DNA of 64,000 nucleotides from Microbulbifer sp. YPW1 (GCF_013367775.1 NZ_CP055157.1:3794001-3858000), one strand, 5' to 3'. Shown: positions 38,333 to 46,483, counted from the first letter of the stretch. A program made the numbers and translations. The notes: generated by a model from the letters alone, not told the origin.

Positions 38333-39158
38333 GGCTGTGCTCCCCCTGGGCTGCCGAGTAACCATATGCAGCCATGATCGCACGCGCCTGCGGGCCCTGG
38401 ATGAATGCCCAGAATTCCGCGAGCACCGGGTTAGCCGCTGCGCGTTTTAGCACGACGGCATCCTGCTTGATGGGTGTGTAAAGGGATTGCGGAACAATCC
38501 AGGCGGAGCCCTCCTCAATCTCACCATCGCGCATCACCTGGGACAGCGCGACAAATCCGATATCGGCATTACCACTGGCCACGAACTGATAAGTCTGGGA
38601 GATATTCTCGCCCTGTACCCAGCGCGAACGAGTGTCTGCATCCAGGTGGATATTCTGCAGCACTTGCTGTGCCGCCGCACCATAGGGCGCGAGTTTCGGG
38701 TTCGCGAGGGCGAGTTTGTTGAATCGCGTGGTTTTCAGAATTGTGCCGCTGTCGTCCACCAGATCGCTTTGTGTGGACCACAACACCAGCTTCCCCTCCG
38801 CGTAGGTGATCCGTGAGTCTGTCTCTGCCAGACCGTGGCTAATCAGTTGTGCGGGCTTCTCCTGGTCGGCGGAGAAAAATGCATCGAATGGGGCGCCATG
38901 GCGGATTTGCGCGTAGATCTTCCCTGAAGAGCCAAAGGCGAGCTTTATCTTGTGATTGCTGCTCGCCTCGTAACGGGCGGCGATTGCCTGCATCGGGGCG
39001 GTGAAGTTAGAGGCGACCGCAATGGTCACCTCGTCTGCAACCGTTTCTGTCGCAGCAAGTGCTGCTATTACGCTGGTGAGCAGCGCCATCCCTTTGGTTC
39101 TCAAGCTGTGCCCGTACCGAAGCAGTTGCCGGCGAAGGCCGTGGAGTTGCATATGCAT
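38322..39158 (-). CDS. modA: Molybdate-binding periplasmic protein ModA
   Basis: Periplasmic receptor that captures molybdate for ModBC. The signal peptide ends near TETVADE; the mature part begins VTIAVASNFTAPMQAIA and includes FGSSGKIYAQIRHGAPFDAFFSAD, typical anion-binding loops, and GNADIGFVALSQV. The start is uncertain: ATG at 39158 or 39152 gives a basic n-region before the hydrophobic core, while ATG at 39089 would leave no positive charge. First gene of modABC. Confidence 0.93.
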   Translation of the reverse strand: MHMQLHGLRRQLLRYGHSLRTKGMALLTSVIAALAATETVADEVTIAVASNFTAPMQAIAARYEASSNHKIKLAFGSSGKIYAQIRHGAPFDAFFSADQEKPAQLISHGLAETDSRITYAEGKLVLWSTQSDLVDDSGTILKTTRFNKLALANPKLAPYGAAAQQVLQNIHLDADTRSRWVQGENISQTYQFVASGNADIGFVALSQVMRDGEIEEGSAWIVPQSLYTPIKQDAVVLKRAAANPVLAEFWAFIQGPQARAIMAAYGYSAAQGEHSHAE

Positions 39159-39203
39159 CTGTGTACCAATTGACCACAAACGGGTGTCGCACTACCCAGT
39201 ATT

Positions 39204-39227
39204 CGCTATATGGTTGGCGATACGTCG
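39204..39227. promoter_or_regulatory. Possible ModE-type operator upstream of modA
   Basis: CGCTATAT followed by seven bases and GATACGTCG, 46-69 bp upstream of the modA start, resembles the layout of enterobacterial ModE sites (CGnTATAT, spacer, second half). My recall of the consensus is imperfect, and no modE gene is present here. Confidence 0.25.
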
Positions 39228-39454
39228 GGATTCCGCAACCTCTGTTTGCCTCCGGCCCGTGTGTGCAAAGCTGCGGCGAGCCCCCAGGGCCGGTTTACAG
39301 CTGGAAATGGGCTGGGTTTTAATGCTCCGGATAACCTTTAAACGGGTCGCTAAAGCACCGAGTGTAAGAATCGGGCGTGCTGACCGACCCATACTCACTG
39401 CCGCCACTATATTCGCTGCCTCTAGAGGCGCGTATTGCTTGAGCCACACGATAG

Positions 39455-40156
39455 ATGTCCCACAACAATACCGCTCCCGAAAAGCCCGCAAGCTCCTCAG
39501 CCGAGGACGCCATTGGGTCCGTCGGGGAAGCCGAATCGCTTTACGATCCCCGGTTTCTGGAGGCGTTGCGCAGCCAGATGATCCGGTTTGCCCGGCTGCA
39601 GCTGCGCGACGACCATCAGGCGGAAGATGCCGTGCAGGAAGCATTGGCCGGCGCGCTCAAGAATGCGGATTCATTTGCCCGGCAGTCTGCGCTGCGCACC
39701 TGGGTGTTCTCCATTCTCAAGTACAAGATTGCCGACGTATTGCGCTACCGTCAGCGGGTGATCGCCACCAGCGAACTGGGAGATGCAGAGCGTCAGGATC
39801 AGGTATTTATCGATGGACTGTTCAAGGCCAATGGACACTGGCACCGCGCAGAGCGGCCCACGAGCTGGAGCGGTCCCCAGGGCGGTGTCCAGAGCGACCA
39901 CTTCTGGCGAGTGTTTGATGCGTGTCTTAACGGACTTCCCGAGAAACAGGCAAGGGTATTCATGATGCGAGAATTTATCGAATTGGAATCCCGTGAAATC
40001 TGCGATCAACTGGGCCTTTCCACCAGCAATCTTCACGTATTGCTGTACCGGGCGAGACTGCGTTTGAGGGAGTGCCTGGAGAACAGCTGGTTCAACGCCT
40101 CGACAAGCGGGGAATCTGACCATAAGGCAGCAGCGGAAGAAGGAGAGCGCCAGTGA
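39455..40156 (+). CDS. ECF-type sigma factor
   Basis: A 233-residue sigma-70-family factor with a 30-residue low-complexity head. Region 2 is visible as MIRFARLQLRDDHQAEDAVQEALAGAL with RTWVFSILKYKIADVLRYR, and region 4 as CLNGLPEKQARVFMMREFIELESREICDQLGLSTSNLHVLLYRARLRLRECL (shown here as a functional block). The linker is unusually long and includes LFKANGHWHR and PTSWSGPQGG, a pattern I associate with the TIGR02943-type sigma group. A small zinc-finger anti-sigma candidate is translationally coupled downstream. Target regulon unknown. Confidence 0.88.
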   Translation: MSHNNTAPEKPASSSAEDAIGSVGEAESLYDPRFLEALRSQMIRFARLQLRDDHQAEDAVQEALAGALKNADSFARQSALRTWVFSILKYKIADVLRYRQRVIATSELGDAERQDQVFIDGLFKANGHWHRAERPTSWSGPQGGVQSDHFWRVFDACLNGLPEKQARVFMMREFIELESREICDQLGLSTSNLHVLLYRARLRLRECLENSWFNASTSGESDHKAAAEEGERQ

Positions 40157-40359
40157 TGCAGTGTAAACAGGCCACCCAGTTGCTGTCACTGCGACAGGAG
40201 CGCCCGCTGAATCGCCGCGAAAAATTCAGTCTGCGGATTCATCTTATGCTGTGTAAGGGCTGCAGGAACTTTGCTACGCAGATGGACTCCCTGCGCGCGA
40301 TCTCCAGGGGCTACGCCAAGGGCGAGCCCCCATCGTCAGACGATAGCGAATCGACGTGA
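40156..40359 (+). CDS. Putative zinc-finger anti-sigma factor
   Basis: A 67-residue protein with the zinc-binding anti-sigma pattern: an N-terminal Cys (MQCKQATQLLSLRQERPL), then HLMLCKGC (H-x3-C-x2-C). There is no membrane segment, so it acts in the cytoplasm. The ATG overlaps the sigma-factor stop (TGATG; GTG at 40153 is an alternative), and AAGGAGAG lies upstream. The pairing implies it binds and inhibits the upstream sigma factor, perhaps releasing it upon oxidation or metal loss of the zinc site. Confidence 0.78.
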   Translation: MQCKQATQLLSLRQERPLNRREKFSLRIHLMLCKGCRNFATQMDSLRAISRGYAKGEPPSSDDSEST

Positions 40360-40381
40360 CCGGAAGCGCTAACCGGCCCGC

Positions 40382-41245
40382 TCACCCGGCATTGGATTGC
40401 TCTGCAGATTCCAGGCTGCGATCAGCGTCGCCATACCAGAAGCGGTAGTAATCCTCGGTAACTTTCTGCTCGATCTCCGAAGCATCTTCACGCGGGCAGA
40501 ACAGGGTAATGGTGAGTACGTCGTGGCCCAGCTCGCTGGTGCTGACCTTGATTTTCGGTTCGGTGCCCGCCAGGTCAACGCCCATGCGGCTCTCGATCAA
40601 CTTACAATAGCGTTCTGCCACTTCCTTGAACGATTCACAGTGCTCCAGCACCCGCTCGGTAATAAACGGCTTGATGTCGAACGGGTTCTTGCCCTTGCTC
40701 TCGCGCACGATGGAAAAAGAGTGCTCGATATAGCGGCGCATAAAGTTGAGGTTTCTAACCGGCTGGGTAAAGAACACGTTGTTGGGTACATACAACGTAG
40801 TGCCGGTATAGCCGTTACCGAGCCCGTGGGGATCGATCTCCAGCAGCGTGGTGCTCAGCCAATTGTTGTCTATGACTTCCCCGAACTGATCTCCAATCCG
40901 CACCCAGTCGCCGATGGTGAAAGACCGCATGCTCGCCTGGTAAATGCCGCCCACCAGGCACGCCACTACGTCGCGCAAAGCGATCACGATCGCCACCGAA
41001 AAGGCGGCGATGGACAGGGCAAAATCGCGCAGCTCCGAGACCCAGATGGCAAATAGCCCGATGACAATTATCAGGTTGGCGAAGTTATGCACCATATGTA
41101 CCCGGCGACGGATGTCCTGGCGCTGCCAGCTGGAGCGTCGAAACAGCACTACCAGCAGGTACCGACACAACAATACTGCAGCAATCAGCAGCAGGCTCCA
41201 GGCCAGTTTGTTTTCGAGGAATTGGCGCAAGACTTCAGTGTTCAT
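40382..41245 (-). CDS. MscS-family small-conductance mechanosensitive channel
   Basis: A 287-residue inner-membrane protein with three N-terminal helices (LAWSLLLIAAVLLCRYLLVVLF; NFANLIIVIGLFAIWVSEL; and the pore helix FALSIAAFSVAIVIALRDVVACLVGGIYQ). The MscS beta domain follows (FTIGDWVRIGDQFGEVIDN, TTLYVPNNVFFTQPVRN), then a C-terminal alpha/beta region. It would protect against hypo-osmotic shock. The pore helix is Ala/Val rich rather than Gly/Ala, so gating properties may differ from E. coli MscS. Confidence 0.9.
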   Translation of the reverse strand: MNTEVLRQFLENKLAWSLLLIAAVLLCRYLLVVLFRRSSWQRQDIRRRVHMVHNFANLIIVIGLFAIWVSELRDFALSIAAFSVAIVIALRDVVACLVGGIYQASMRSFTIGDWVRIGDQFGEVIDNNWLSTTLLEIDPHGLGNGYTGTTLYVPNNVFFTQPVRNLNFMRRYIEHSFSIVRESKGKNPFDIKPFITERVLEHCESFKEVAERYCKLIESRMGVDLAGTEPKIKVSTSELGHDVLTITLFCPREDASEIEQKVTEDYYRFWYGDADRSLESAEQSNAG

Positions 41246-41435
41246 CAAGGGCTCGGTAATGCTGTGCAGGGAAGGGCGAAGATGTCCCGCGGCGGCGGGA
41301 ACTCTTGAAAGTATGGCGTGCCGGGCTGAAGCCCGGGCAAAACTTGGCGGGAGTGTATCCGAGTCGATGAAATTGCCGCAACCGGGATTCGTCCATTTTG
41401 CGGATCAGTTGATGGCTCACGGCTGAGCAGGCTTG

Positions 41436-42473
41436 CTAGTCCAGTAGTGTCGCCATTTTCTCCATCAAAATATGCGCGGCATTGTCGGTAAACCGACGTC
41501 CCTCATCGATATATTCCCGTACAGTGGCGTCACTTTTCCAGCCACCCTGTTTTTTGATCAGTTCAAATTCCACTTTCTCCCGTGCCGCCGAAGTGGACAT
41601 GCCGCGGCGGAAGCTGTGGCTACTGAGGTTCTCCACAAAGTCGAAACCGCAGTCGGTACCGAGCTTCTTCAGCAGAGTGTTGACGGAGCCCGCGCCGAGC
41701 TGGGCGTTCTGCACCTGATCCCAGCGGTTGATGCTGCGGAACACGGGACCTTCCTCTATAGCAGCACACTGAAGCCAGGCGCGAAGCGCGGTGGCCGGAC
41801 ATACCCTGTCAGGTCCGAAGGGCAGTGCTCGGCTCAATCCTTGCCCCTGCTGGTCGGTCTTGGAGCGCGGAATCCGCACGATTACTCCCTCATCTTCCCA
41901 GTGCAGATCTTCGACCTGAATCGCCACCAGCTCGCTGCGGCGAAATGCGCCGAAGTATCCCATCAGCACCAGTGCCAGGTCGCGGCGGGACTTTTTAGAG
42001 TCGGGTAGGGCGCGAATGGATTGCGCCATCGCAGCAATATGCTCGGGACGCAGTGCCTTGGCTTTCTGCTTGGGGCGTCCGCGTAGGCGCCGGATACCGT
42101 TGATCGTCTTGCGCACCACCGGATCTGCCGCCGGGTTGGTCATCCCCTGATACTGGTGCCACTGACCGATTGCAGTGAGGTGCAGCTCCAGGGTGCGCGG
42201 GTTTACCGAATCGCTGCGCTCTATCAGGTAGCGCACCAGTACCTGGCTATCTGTGGGCAGTCGCCCACCCCATTTCTCGAATTGCAGGATTGCGGAGCGG
42301 TAGGCCGTGCGAGTGCGATCCGACGTGGCTGCATGTAGATACGTCTGCAATCTGCTGCGAAAAGCCGAGGGGGAAAGTTCGGTTGGATTGCTCAGATCCT
42401 GATTGCTCCCTGTGTCGAGATGCGTGGGGGAGGGGGCAAGGTTTTCTGGCAGGTCTGCGTCCAGTTCATCCAT
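41436..42473 (-). CDS. Tyrosine recombinase (phage-integrase family)
   Basis: 345 residues: a non-conserved head, a core-binding SAM-like domain (about 35-125, RTRTAYRSAILQFEKWGG) and a catalytic domain. All active-site residues are visible: Arg178 (GAFRRSEL), Lys205 (RSKTDQQG), His286 and Arg289 (SHSFRRG), Trp312 at the second-His position (QGGWKS), and nucleophile Tyr321 (VREYIDEG). It is not XerC/XerD and is not next to a tRNA or obvious phage genes. It is divergent from a KfrA-like gene, with a 13-6-13 inverted repeat in the 246-bp region between them. Confidence 0.92.
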   Translation of the reverse strand: MDELDADLPENLAPSPTHLDTGSNQDLSNPTELSPSAFRSRLQTYLHAATSDRTRTAYRSAILQFEKWGGRLPTDSQVLVRYLIERSDSVNPRTLELHLTAIGQWHQYQGMTNPAADPVVRKTINGIRRLRGRPKQKAKALRPEHIAAMAQSIRALPDSKKSRRDLALVLMGYFGAFRRSELVAIQVEDLHWEDEGVIVRIPRSKTDQQGQGLSRALPFGPDRVCPATALRAWLQCAAIEEGPVFRSINRWDQVQNAQLGAGSVNTLLKKLGTDCGFDFVENLSSHSFRRGMSTSAAREKVEFELIKKQGGWKSDATVREYIDEGRRFTDNAAHILMEKMATLLD

Positions 42474-42583
42474 GTTGTTCTCACTTGTACTGCCTGTTTT
42501 TCAGAGGGGTTTCGGGAGCGGTGTCCCCCTTGAGCCGGGTGCTGTACCGGACCGCTGGCTCAGTTGTTGGATTGTTCCATATC

Positions 42584-42615
42584 TAACTCACGATAAGTTT
42601 GATTATCGTGAGTTA
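42584..42615. repeat. 13-6-13 perfect inverted repeat next to tyrosine recombinase
   Basis: TAACTCACGATAA (42584-42596), asymmetric spacer GTTTGA, TTATCGTGAGTTA (42603-42615). The arms are perfect over 13 bp. No T run follows on either strand, so it is not a typical terminator. Arm and spacer sizes match tyrosine-recombinase core sites (dif 11-6-11, loxP 13-8-13). It may be the recombinase binding or crossover site, or its autoregulatory operator. Confidence 0.6.
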
Positions 42616-42655
42616 AAAATAATTTCTCAAGCTCGTCCTTGAAAGCAAAAATTAT

Positions 42656-42685
42656 GTAATATTACGTACTACGTAATACGGTATT
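42656..42685. promoter_or_regulatory. Palindrome cluster in the kfrA-like promoter
   Basis: Three overlapping palindromes: GTAATATTAC (42656-42665), TATTACGTA-C-TACGTAATA (42660-42678, 9-bp arms), and AATAC-G-GTATT (42675-42685). They end 34 bp before the start codon of the KfrA-like gene. KfrA of plasmid RK2 autoregulates through a palindromic operator, so this is the natural candidate binding site. Confidence 0.6.
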
Positions 42686-42719
42686 AAATTCTCGCTACAG
42701 AATACATGAAGGGGGCCAT

Positions 42720-43790
42720 ATGGCGCGTGCAGGCGTTGGCTATATCGATGTGGTAAAGGCAGCAGAGGCTCTCAGGGAGAGAGGGGATGATCCGACGGTA
42801 GATCGGGTGCGAAACGAGCTGGGTACGGGCAGTAAAAGTACGATTGCCCCGCTGTTAAAGCGCTGGCGACAGGAAACCGGGGAAGGTATTTCAGACACTC
42901 ACGGGCTGCCAGTTGATCTCCTGGATGCGGTGAAGGCATTGCACCAGCGGGTGCATCAGGAAGCCGAAACAAAGATCCAGCAGATCAGCGAGTCCTGCAA
43001 GGCGGAGACTGCGGCACTCGGGGAAGAGCTGGCATCCGTACGCGCTCAGTTGGCCAGTCGAAACACAGAGTTGGAAAAGTTGGAGCAAAAGTTGCAGGAG
43101 TCCAGTAGTCGCTGTCAGCAACTGGAGGAAAGCGTGGCCGAGACGCAGGCTGCGCTGGCAAAAAGTGAGTTCCTGAGGGAGCAGGGGGATACGCGAATTA
43201 CAGAGCTTCAGGGCACCATTGGGGAGCTGAAGCAAGAGAATCGCGATGTTCGCCAGCATTTTGAGCATTTTCAGCAGCAGATCGCGGATGACCGTCAATT
43301 GGAGCGGGATCAGTTCCGATTAACCAGCGACCAGCTCAGGCAGCAGCTTGCAGAAGCGAATGAACAGCTGAACACAAGCGTTGCCAGGCTGGAGAGTAGC
43401 CAGGCCAATGCTGAAGCGTTGCGGGTACAGAAACTCGAACTGGAATCAGAGCGGGCACAGTGGATGCGGCGGGAGTCAGAATTTGAAGCCGGGCAGCAAA
43501 GGCAGGCACAGGCGCTTGATGAGTTGCGGTCACAATTGGGTATCAGGTCCCGCGAAGCAGAAGCGCTACAAGGCGAGCTGGCTTCGGAGCGCGCACGCAA
43601 TGAAGCCTATGTAAAAGAAATAGAATTGCGCGGCAATGTATTCGACCGTTACGAGCAGGAAATGCTGGCGGTAAAGAAACAGCTTGCTGCGGTAGAGGCA
43701 GAGAATCGGCAGGTATTACAGGACAAGGCCATTCTTCAGGGGCAATATGTGCAGCTGCAAAAATCCCTTGCGGGGGCCAATATAGAATAG
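42720..43790 (+). CDS. KfrA-like DNA-binding coiled-coil protein
   Basis: 356 residues: an N-terminal KfrA_N-type DNA-binding domain (about 1-65; GVGYIDVVKAAEALRERGDD, ELGTGSKSTIAPLLKRWR) followed by about 260 residues of nearly unbroken Glu/Gln/Leu-rich coiled coil. This is the architecture of plasmid KfrA and its chromosomal relatives, long alpha-helical DNA-binding proteins. GAAGGGGG precedes the ATG. It is divergent from the tyrosine recombinase and has a palindrome cluster in its own promoter. Chromosomal function of such pairs is not established. Confidence 0.88.
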   Translation: MARAGVGYIDVVKAAEALRERGDDPTVDRVRNELGTGSKSTIAPLLKRWRQETGEGISDTHGLPVDLLDAVKALHQRVHQEAETKIQQISESCKAETAALGEELASVRAQLASRNTELEKLEQKLQESSSRCQQLEESVAETQAALAKSEFLREQGDTRITELQGTIGELKQENRDVRQHFEHFQQQIADDRQLERDQFRLTSDQLRQQLAEANEQLNTSVARLESSQANAEALRVQKLELESERAQWMRRESEFEAGQQRQAQALDELRSQLGIRSREAEALQGELASERARNEAYVKEIELRGNVFDRYEQEMLAVKKQLAAVEAENRQVLQDKAILQGQYVQLQKSLAGANIE

Positions 43791-43841
43791 GCCTGATTCG
43801 ATTCGAAGATTCCATTCCACAGTAATAACGGGAAAGCAGTT

Positions 43842-44354
43842 ATGGAAAAGCCTCGCGACCACCAGCTCAGTATGAGTGTCCTGATGACGCCAGACATGGC
43901 CAACTTTACCGGCAAGGTTCACGGTGGTGAGTTACTTTCATATCTGGATAAAGTGGCCTACGCCTGCGCCAGTCGTTACGCGGGCCGATATGTTGTGACG
44001 CTTTCAGTAGACCGGGTCATGTTTCGTCAATCAATCAATGTCGGCGAGCTGGTGACTTTTCTTGCTTCGGTAAATTACACCGGCAACACCTCGTTAGAAG
44101 TGGGTATTAAAGTGGTGACCGAAGACATTCGCACCCGTGTGGTCCGGCATACCAACAGTTGCTATTTGACCATGGTGGCGCTGGATGATGACGGTAAACC
44201 GGTGAAGGTGCCACCGTTCAAGCCCCAAACCCTGGTAGAAAAACAGCGCTTTGAGGCGGCCATGCTGCGCCGCAAGTTGCTGCACGAACAGGAAGCGGCC
44301 CACGAGGCCATCAAAGAAAAAGTACGGGGATTTCAGTTTGAGGTTAGCGAATAA
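43842..44354 (+). CDS. Acyl-CoA thioesterase (YciA/BACH-type hotdog fold)
   Basis: A 170-residue cytoplasmic thioesterase hydrolysing acyl-CoA to free acid and CoA. The family motif is NFTGKVHGGELLSYLDKVAYA, with a following RYVVTLSVDRVMFRQSINVGELVTF strand pair, and the C-terminal end has a Lys/Glu-rich helix. It starts 51 bp after the KfrA-like gene and may be cotranscribed, though the functions appear unrelated. Confidence 0.93.
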   Translation: MEKPRDHQLSMSVLMTPDMANFTGKVHGGELLSYLDKVAYACASRYAGRYVVTLSVDRVMFRQSINVGELVTFLASVNYTGNTSLEVGIKVVTEDIRTRVVRHTNSCYLTMVALDDDGKPVKVPPFKPQTLVEKQRFEAAMLRRKLLHEQEAAHEAIKEKVRGFQFEVSE

Positions 44355-44496
44355 TCGCGGATAGGGGAATTGTCATGATTCTCCACTCAAGGTGTTCCAC
44401 AAGTTCCTAAAATCTCCGTCAATAAAGCACTGCTGATAACGAAGGCAGAGCACACTCACGAACGTACGGTGATTCACCGGGTGGGGAGCCCAGATC

Positions 44497-45222
44497 ATGC
44501 AAGACTTTGTGTTACAAGCAGGTGACCTCGGGATACTGATTCAAACTATTCGCGCCGAGGGGTATCGGTTGCTGGGGCCGGTCGTACGAAAAAACTCGGT
44601 CATCTGTGGTGAAATCGAGTCTTCTTCTGAGTTGTACGCTGGAACGGATTTGCAGCGTCACTCTGGCAGATACACTTACTTCAGCCATGCAGCCGGTCTT
44701 CAGGCTTGGAACAAGTCCTTGCAATTCCCCTGGCGGAAAGTCGCCCATACGGATGCTGGTGAGGGGCGTCTTCCGATCACAAAAATCATTGAGGATTCTC
44801 AGCCGCTGGCAATTCTCGGGATACGCAGCTGCGAGCTACACGCGATTAGTGAGACGGATTGCGGGCTGGGAAAGGTGCGGCATCGCGATGGCCGTTCCGC
44901 GCCCTGGAATCGGGATTTTTTCTCGGTTTCAGTGAATTGTAGGCCCGCAGGGGATGCGTGTATTTGTAGCGCAATGGGACCGGAATCGGAAGCTGAGATG
45001 AGCCCACCCGGGGATCTGGTCATGACCGAAGTGTGTGATGCTCATGACCACTACTTTCTTATCGGAAGCGATTCCTACCGCGGTGCCCAGATTCTGCAAC
45101 AGTTGCCGGTGACGCCCGCCTCAGAATATCAACTTGAGCTTGCGCGAAAAGTTGGCCAAGCCGCGGTACTCAGTGCCGAGCCCGATATGTCACGCGTCAG
45201 GCAGTTGGTCTCACGTACATAA
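44497..45222 (+). CDS. Truncated AsrA/hydrogenase-beta-like Fe-S protein (C-terminal ferredoxin domain missing)
   Basis: The 241 residues match the N-terminal domain of the anaerobic sulfite reductase A/sulfhydrogenase beta-type proteins: LAILGIRSCELHAI (usual FGVRPCDLxA), RDFFSVSVNCRPAGDACICSAMGPESE (usual NCxxPxxTCFCxSMGTGP). Full-length relatives are about 340-380 residues and continue into a ferredoxin domain with two 4Fe-4S motifs; here the protein stops at VRQLVSRT with no such Cys motifs. Only 22 bp separate it from the convergent adaptor gene. It is either a decaying remnant or a free-standing domain. An upstream FNR-type site was sought and not found. Confidence 0.6.
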   Translation: MQDFVLQAGDLGILIQTIRAEGYRLLGPVVRKNSVICGEIESSSELYAGTDLQRHSGRYTYFSHAAGLQAWNKSLQFPWRKVAHTDAGEGRLPITKIIEDSQPLAILGIRSCELHAISETDCGLGKVRHRDGRSAPWNRDFFSVSVNCRPAGDACICSAMGPESEAEMSPPGDLVMTEVCDAHDHYFLIGSDSYRGAQILQQLPVTPASEYQLELARKVGQAAVLSAEPDMSRVRQLVSRT

Positions 45223-45244
45223 GCTGATCAAACACACTCGAAAG

Positions 45245-46474
45245 CTATTGTTCCCGCCGGATAACTTCAACTCCGTCGGCAATCCGCTCGCTGGGGTGAA
45301 GTACGACAACCTCTCCTGGCTCAACCCCAGTCAGTACTTCAGCCACTTGCCCGTTATTGTGGCCGACTTCAATTTCTGTGCGCACCGCACGACCTCCAGT
45401 GACCCTGAACAGCGCCCAGGATTTCTGGTGTCGGAAGAGGCTGCCGGTGGGCACCTGAACTACATCCTGCGCGCGCCAGGTTTCGATTGCTGCATCCACC
45501 CGATAGCCGTGGCCGAGTCGCGCCCAGATTTCCCTGGGGTCGACAAAATCCACGATCACATTGACCCGCTGCTCCTCAATGCCGAGGGCGGAGATTTTGG
45601 TAAAGCCGTAGGGCTCAATCAGCCGCACTCGGCCATTCAATGGCGAGTCGCCGCCCCAGTTGGTGATATTGACCGGTGCACCGGGCTGTACCCTGACGGC
45701 ATCTCGGGAGAGCAGGTCGATTACAATCTCCAGCTCTCCGGGATTGCCGATTTCCAGAAGTGGGGTGCCAACCGGCACAACTCGCTCGCTTTCCTGTAGC
45801 AGCCTGAGTACACGACCGGAAACCGGTGCAGTGACCTGCACGATTTTTTCCTTATTCAATACCGGCTCGCCCGGTTGGGGCTCGATCAATGCCGCGCGGG
45901 CATTCTCCAGCTCTCCCTCACTTACCCTTTCCGCAGCGCGGGCGGTATCCAGTGCGGCCTCGGCGCTATCCAGTGCAAGCTCGATGCGCTCAACCTCAAC
46001 CTTGGAGATATGTCCCTTCAGCGCCAGCTTACGCGCGCGCTTGGCATCGGCCCGGGCGAAATTAAGCCGGGCTTCCGCATCCCGACGCTCTGCACTGGAA
46101 AGCTTGAGCCCGGCTTCCGCGCTGCGGATGGAAGCCTGTGCCTGGCTGCGCCCCCGTTCATCGAGAAACTGCGGGTGGGTAGGCAGCAATTCCACGAGCG
46201 GCGTGGACCCCGTTTTCACTTCATCGCCCACTTCACTTTGTATACGAAGCAGGTAGCCCGTGACCGGTGCGGAAACCACGAACACATCGTGTACCCGGGT
46301 ATATCCTTCATCGGTGACCGCTACCTGCATGGGACCGCGGGTCACTTCGGTCATATCGACGGGCACCGGCTTGGGTGAAAATGCGTAGATAAAAAAAACC
46401 ACCAGGCCGAGGATTATCCCGAGACCGGTGATACGTTTGAACAGCTTGCGGCCCATGGCGCTCCTGAGTCCCAT
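45245..46474 (-). CDS. HlyD-family periplasmic adaptor of an ABC exporter
   Basis: A 409-residue membrane-fusion protein: one N-terminal anchor helix (ITGLGIILGLVVFFIYAF), a biotinyl-lipoyl-like half (VVSAPVTGYLLRIQSEVGDEV), a long alpha-hairpin (about residues 110-205), the second half (VQVTAPVSGRVLRLLQESE) and beta-barrel domains. It is the last gene of ATPase-permease-adaptor, ten bases after the permease stop. ATG at 46456, with AGGAG just upstream, is an equally good start. It probably spans the periplasm for export of an unknown substrate. Confidence 0.9.
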   Translation of the reverse strand: MGLRSAMGRKLFKRITGLGIILGLVVFFIYAFSPKPVPVDMTEVTRGPMQVAVTDEGYTRVHDVFVVSAPVTGYLLRIQSEVGDEVKTGSTPLVELLPTHPQFLDERGRSQAQASIRSAEAGLKLSSAERRDAEARLNFARADAKRARKLALKGHISKVEVERIELALDSAEAALDTARAAERVSEGELENARAALIEPQPGEPVLNKEKIVQVTAPVSGRVLRLLQESERVVPVGTPLLEIGNPGELEIVIDLLSRDAVRVQPGAPVNITNWGGDSPLNGRVRLIEPYGFTKISALGIEEQRVNVIVDFVDPREIWARLGHGYRVDAAIETWRAQDVVQVPTGSLFRHQKSWALFRVTGGRAVRTEIEVGHNNGQVAEVLTGVEPGEVVVLHPSERIADGVEVIRREQ

Positions 46475-46483
46475 ATCCCTGGT

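Noticed and set aside
42584-42615. 13-6-13 inverted repeat as a rho-independent terminator
   Set aside because: No T run follows on either strand, and it lies upstream of both divergent genes, not downstream of any gene.
44355-44496. FNR-type site (TTGAT-N4-ATCAA) upstream of the truncated Fe-S protein
   Set aside because: No acceptable match was found by eye; TTGAGT...ATTCAA near 63793-63811 also has the wrong spacing.
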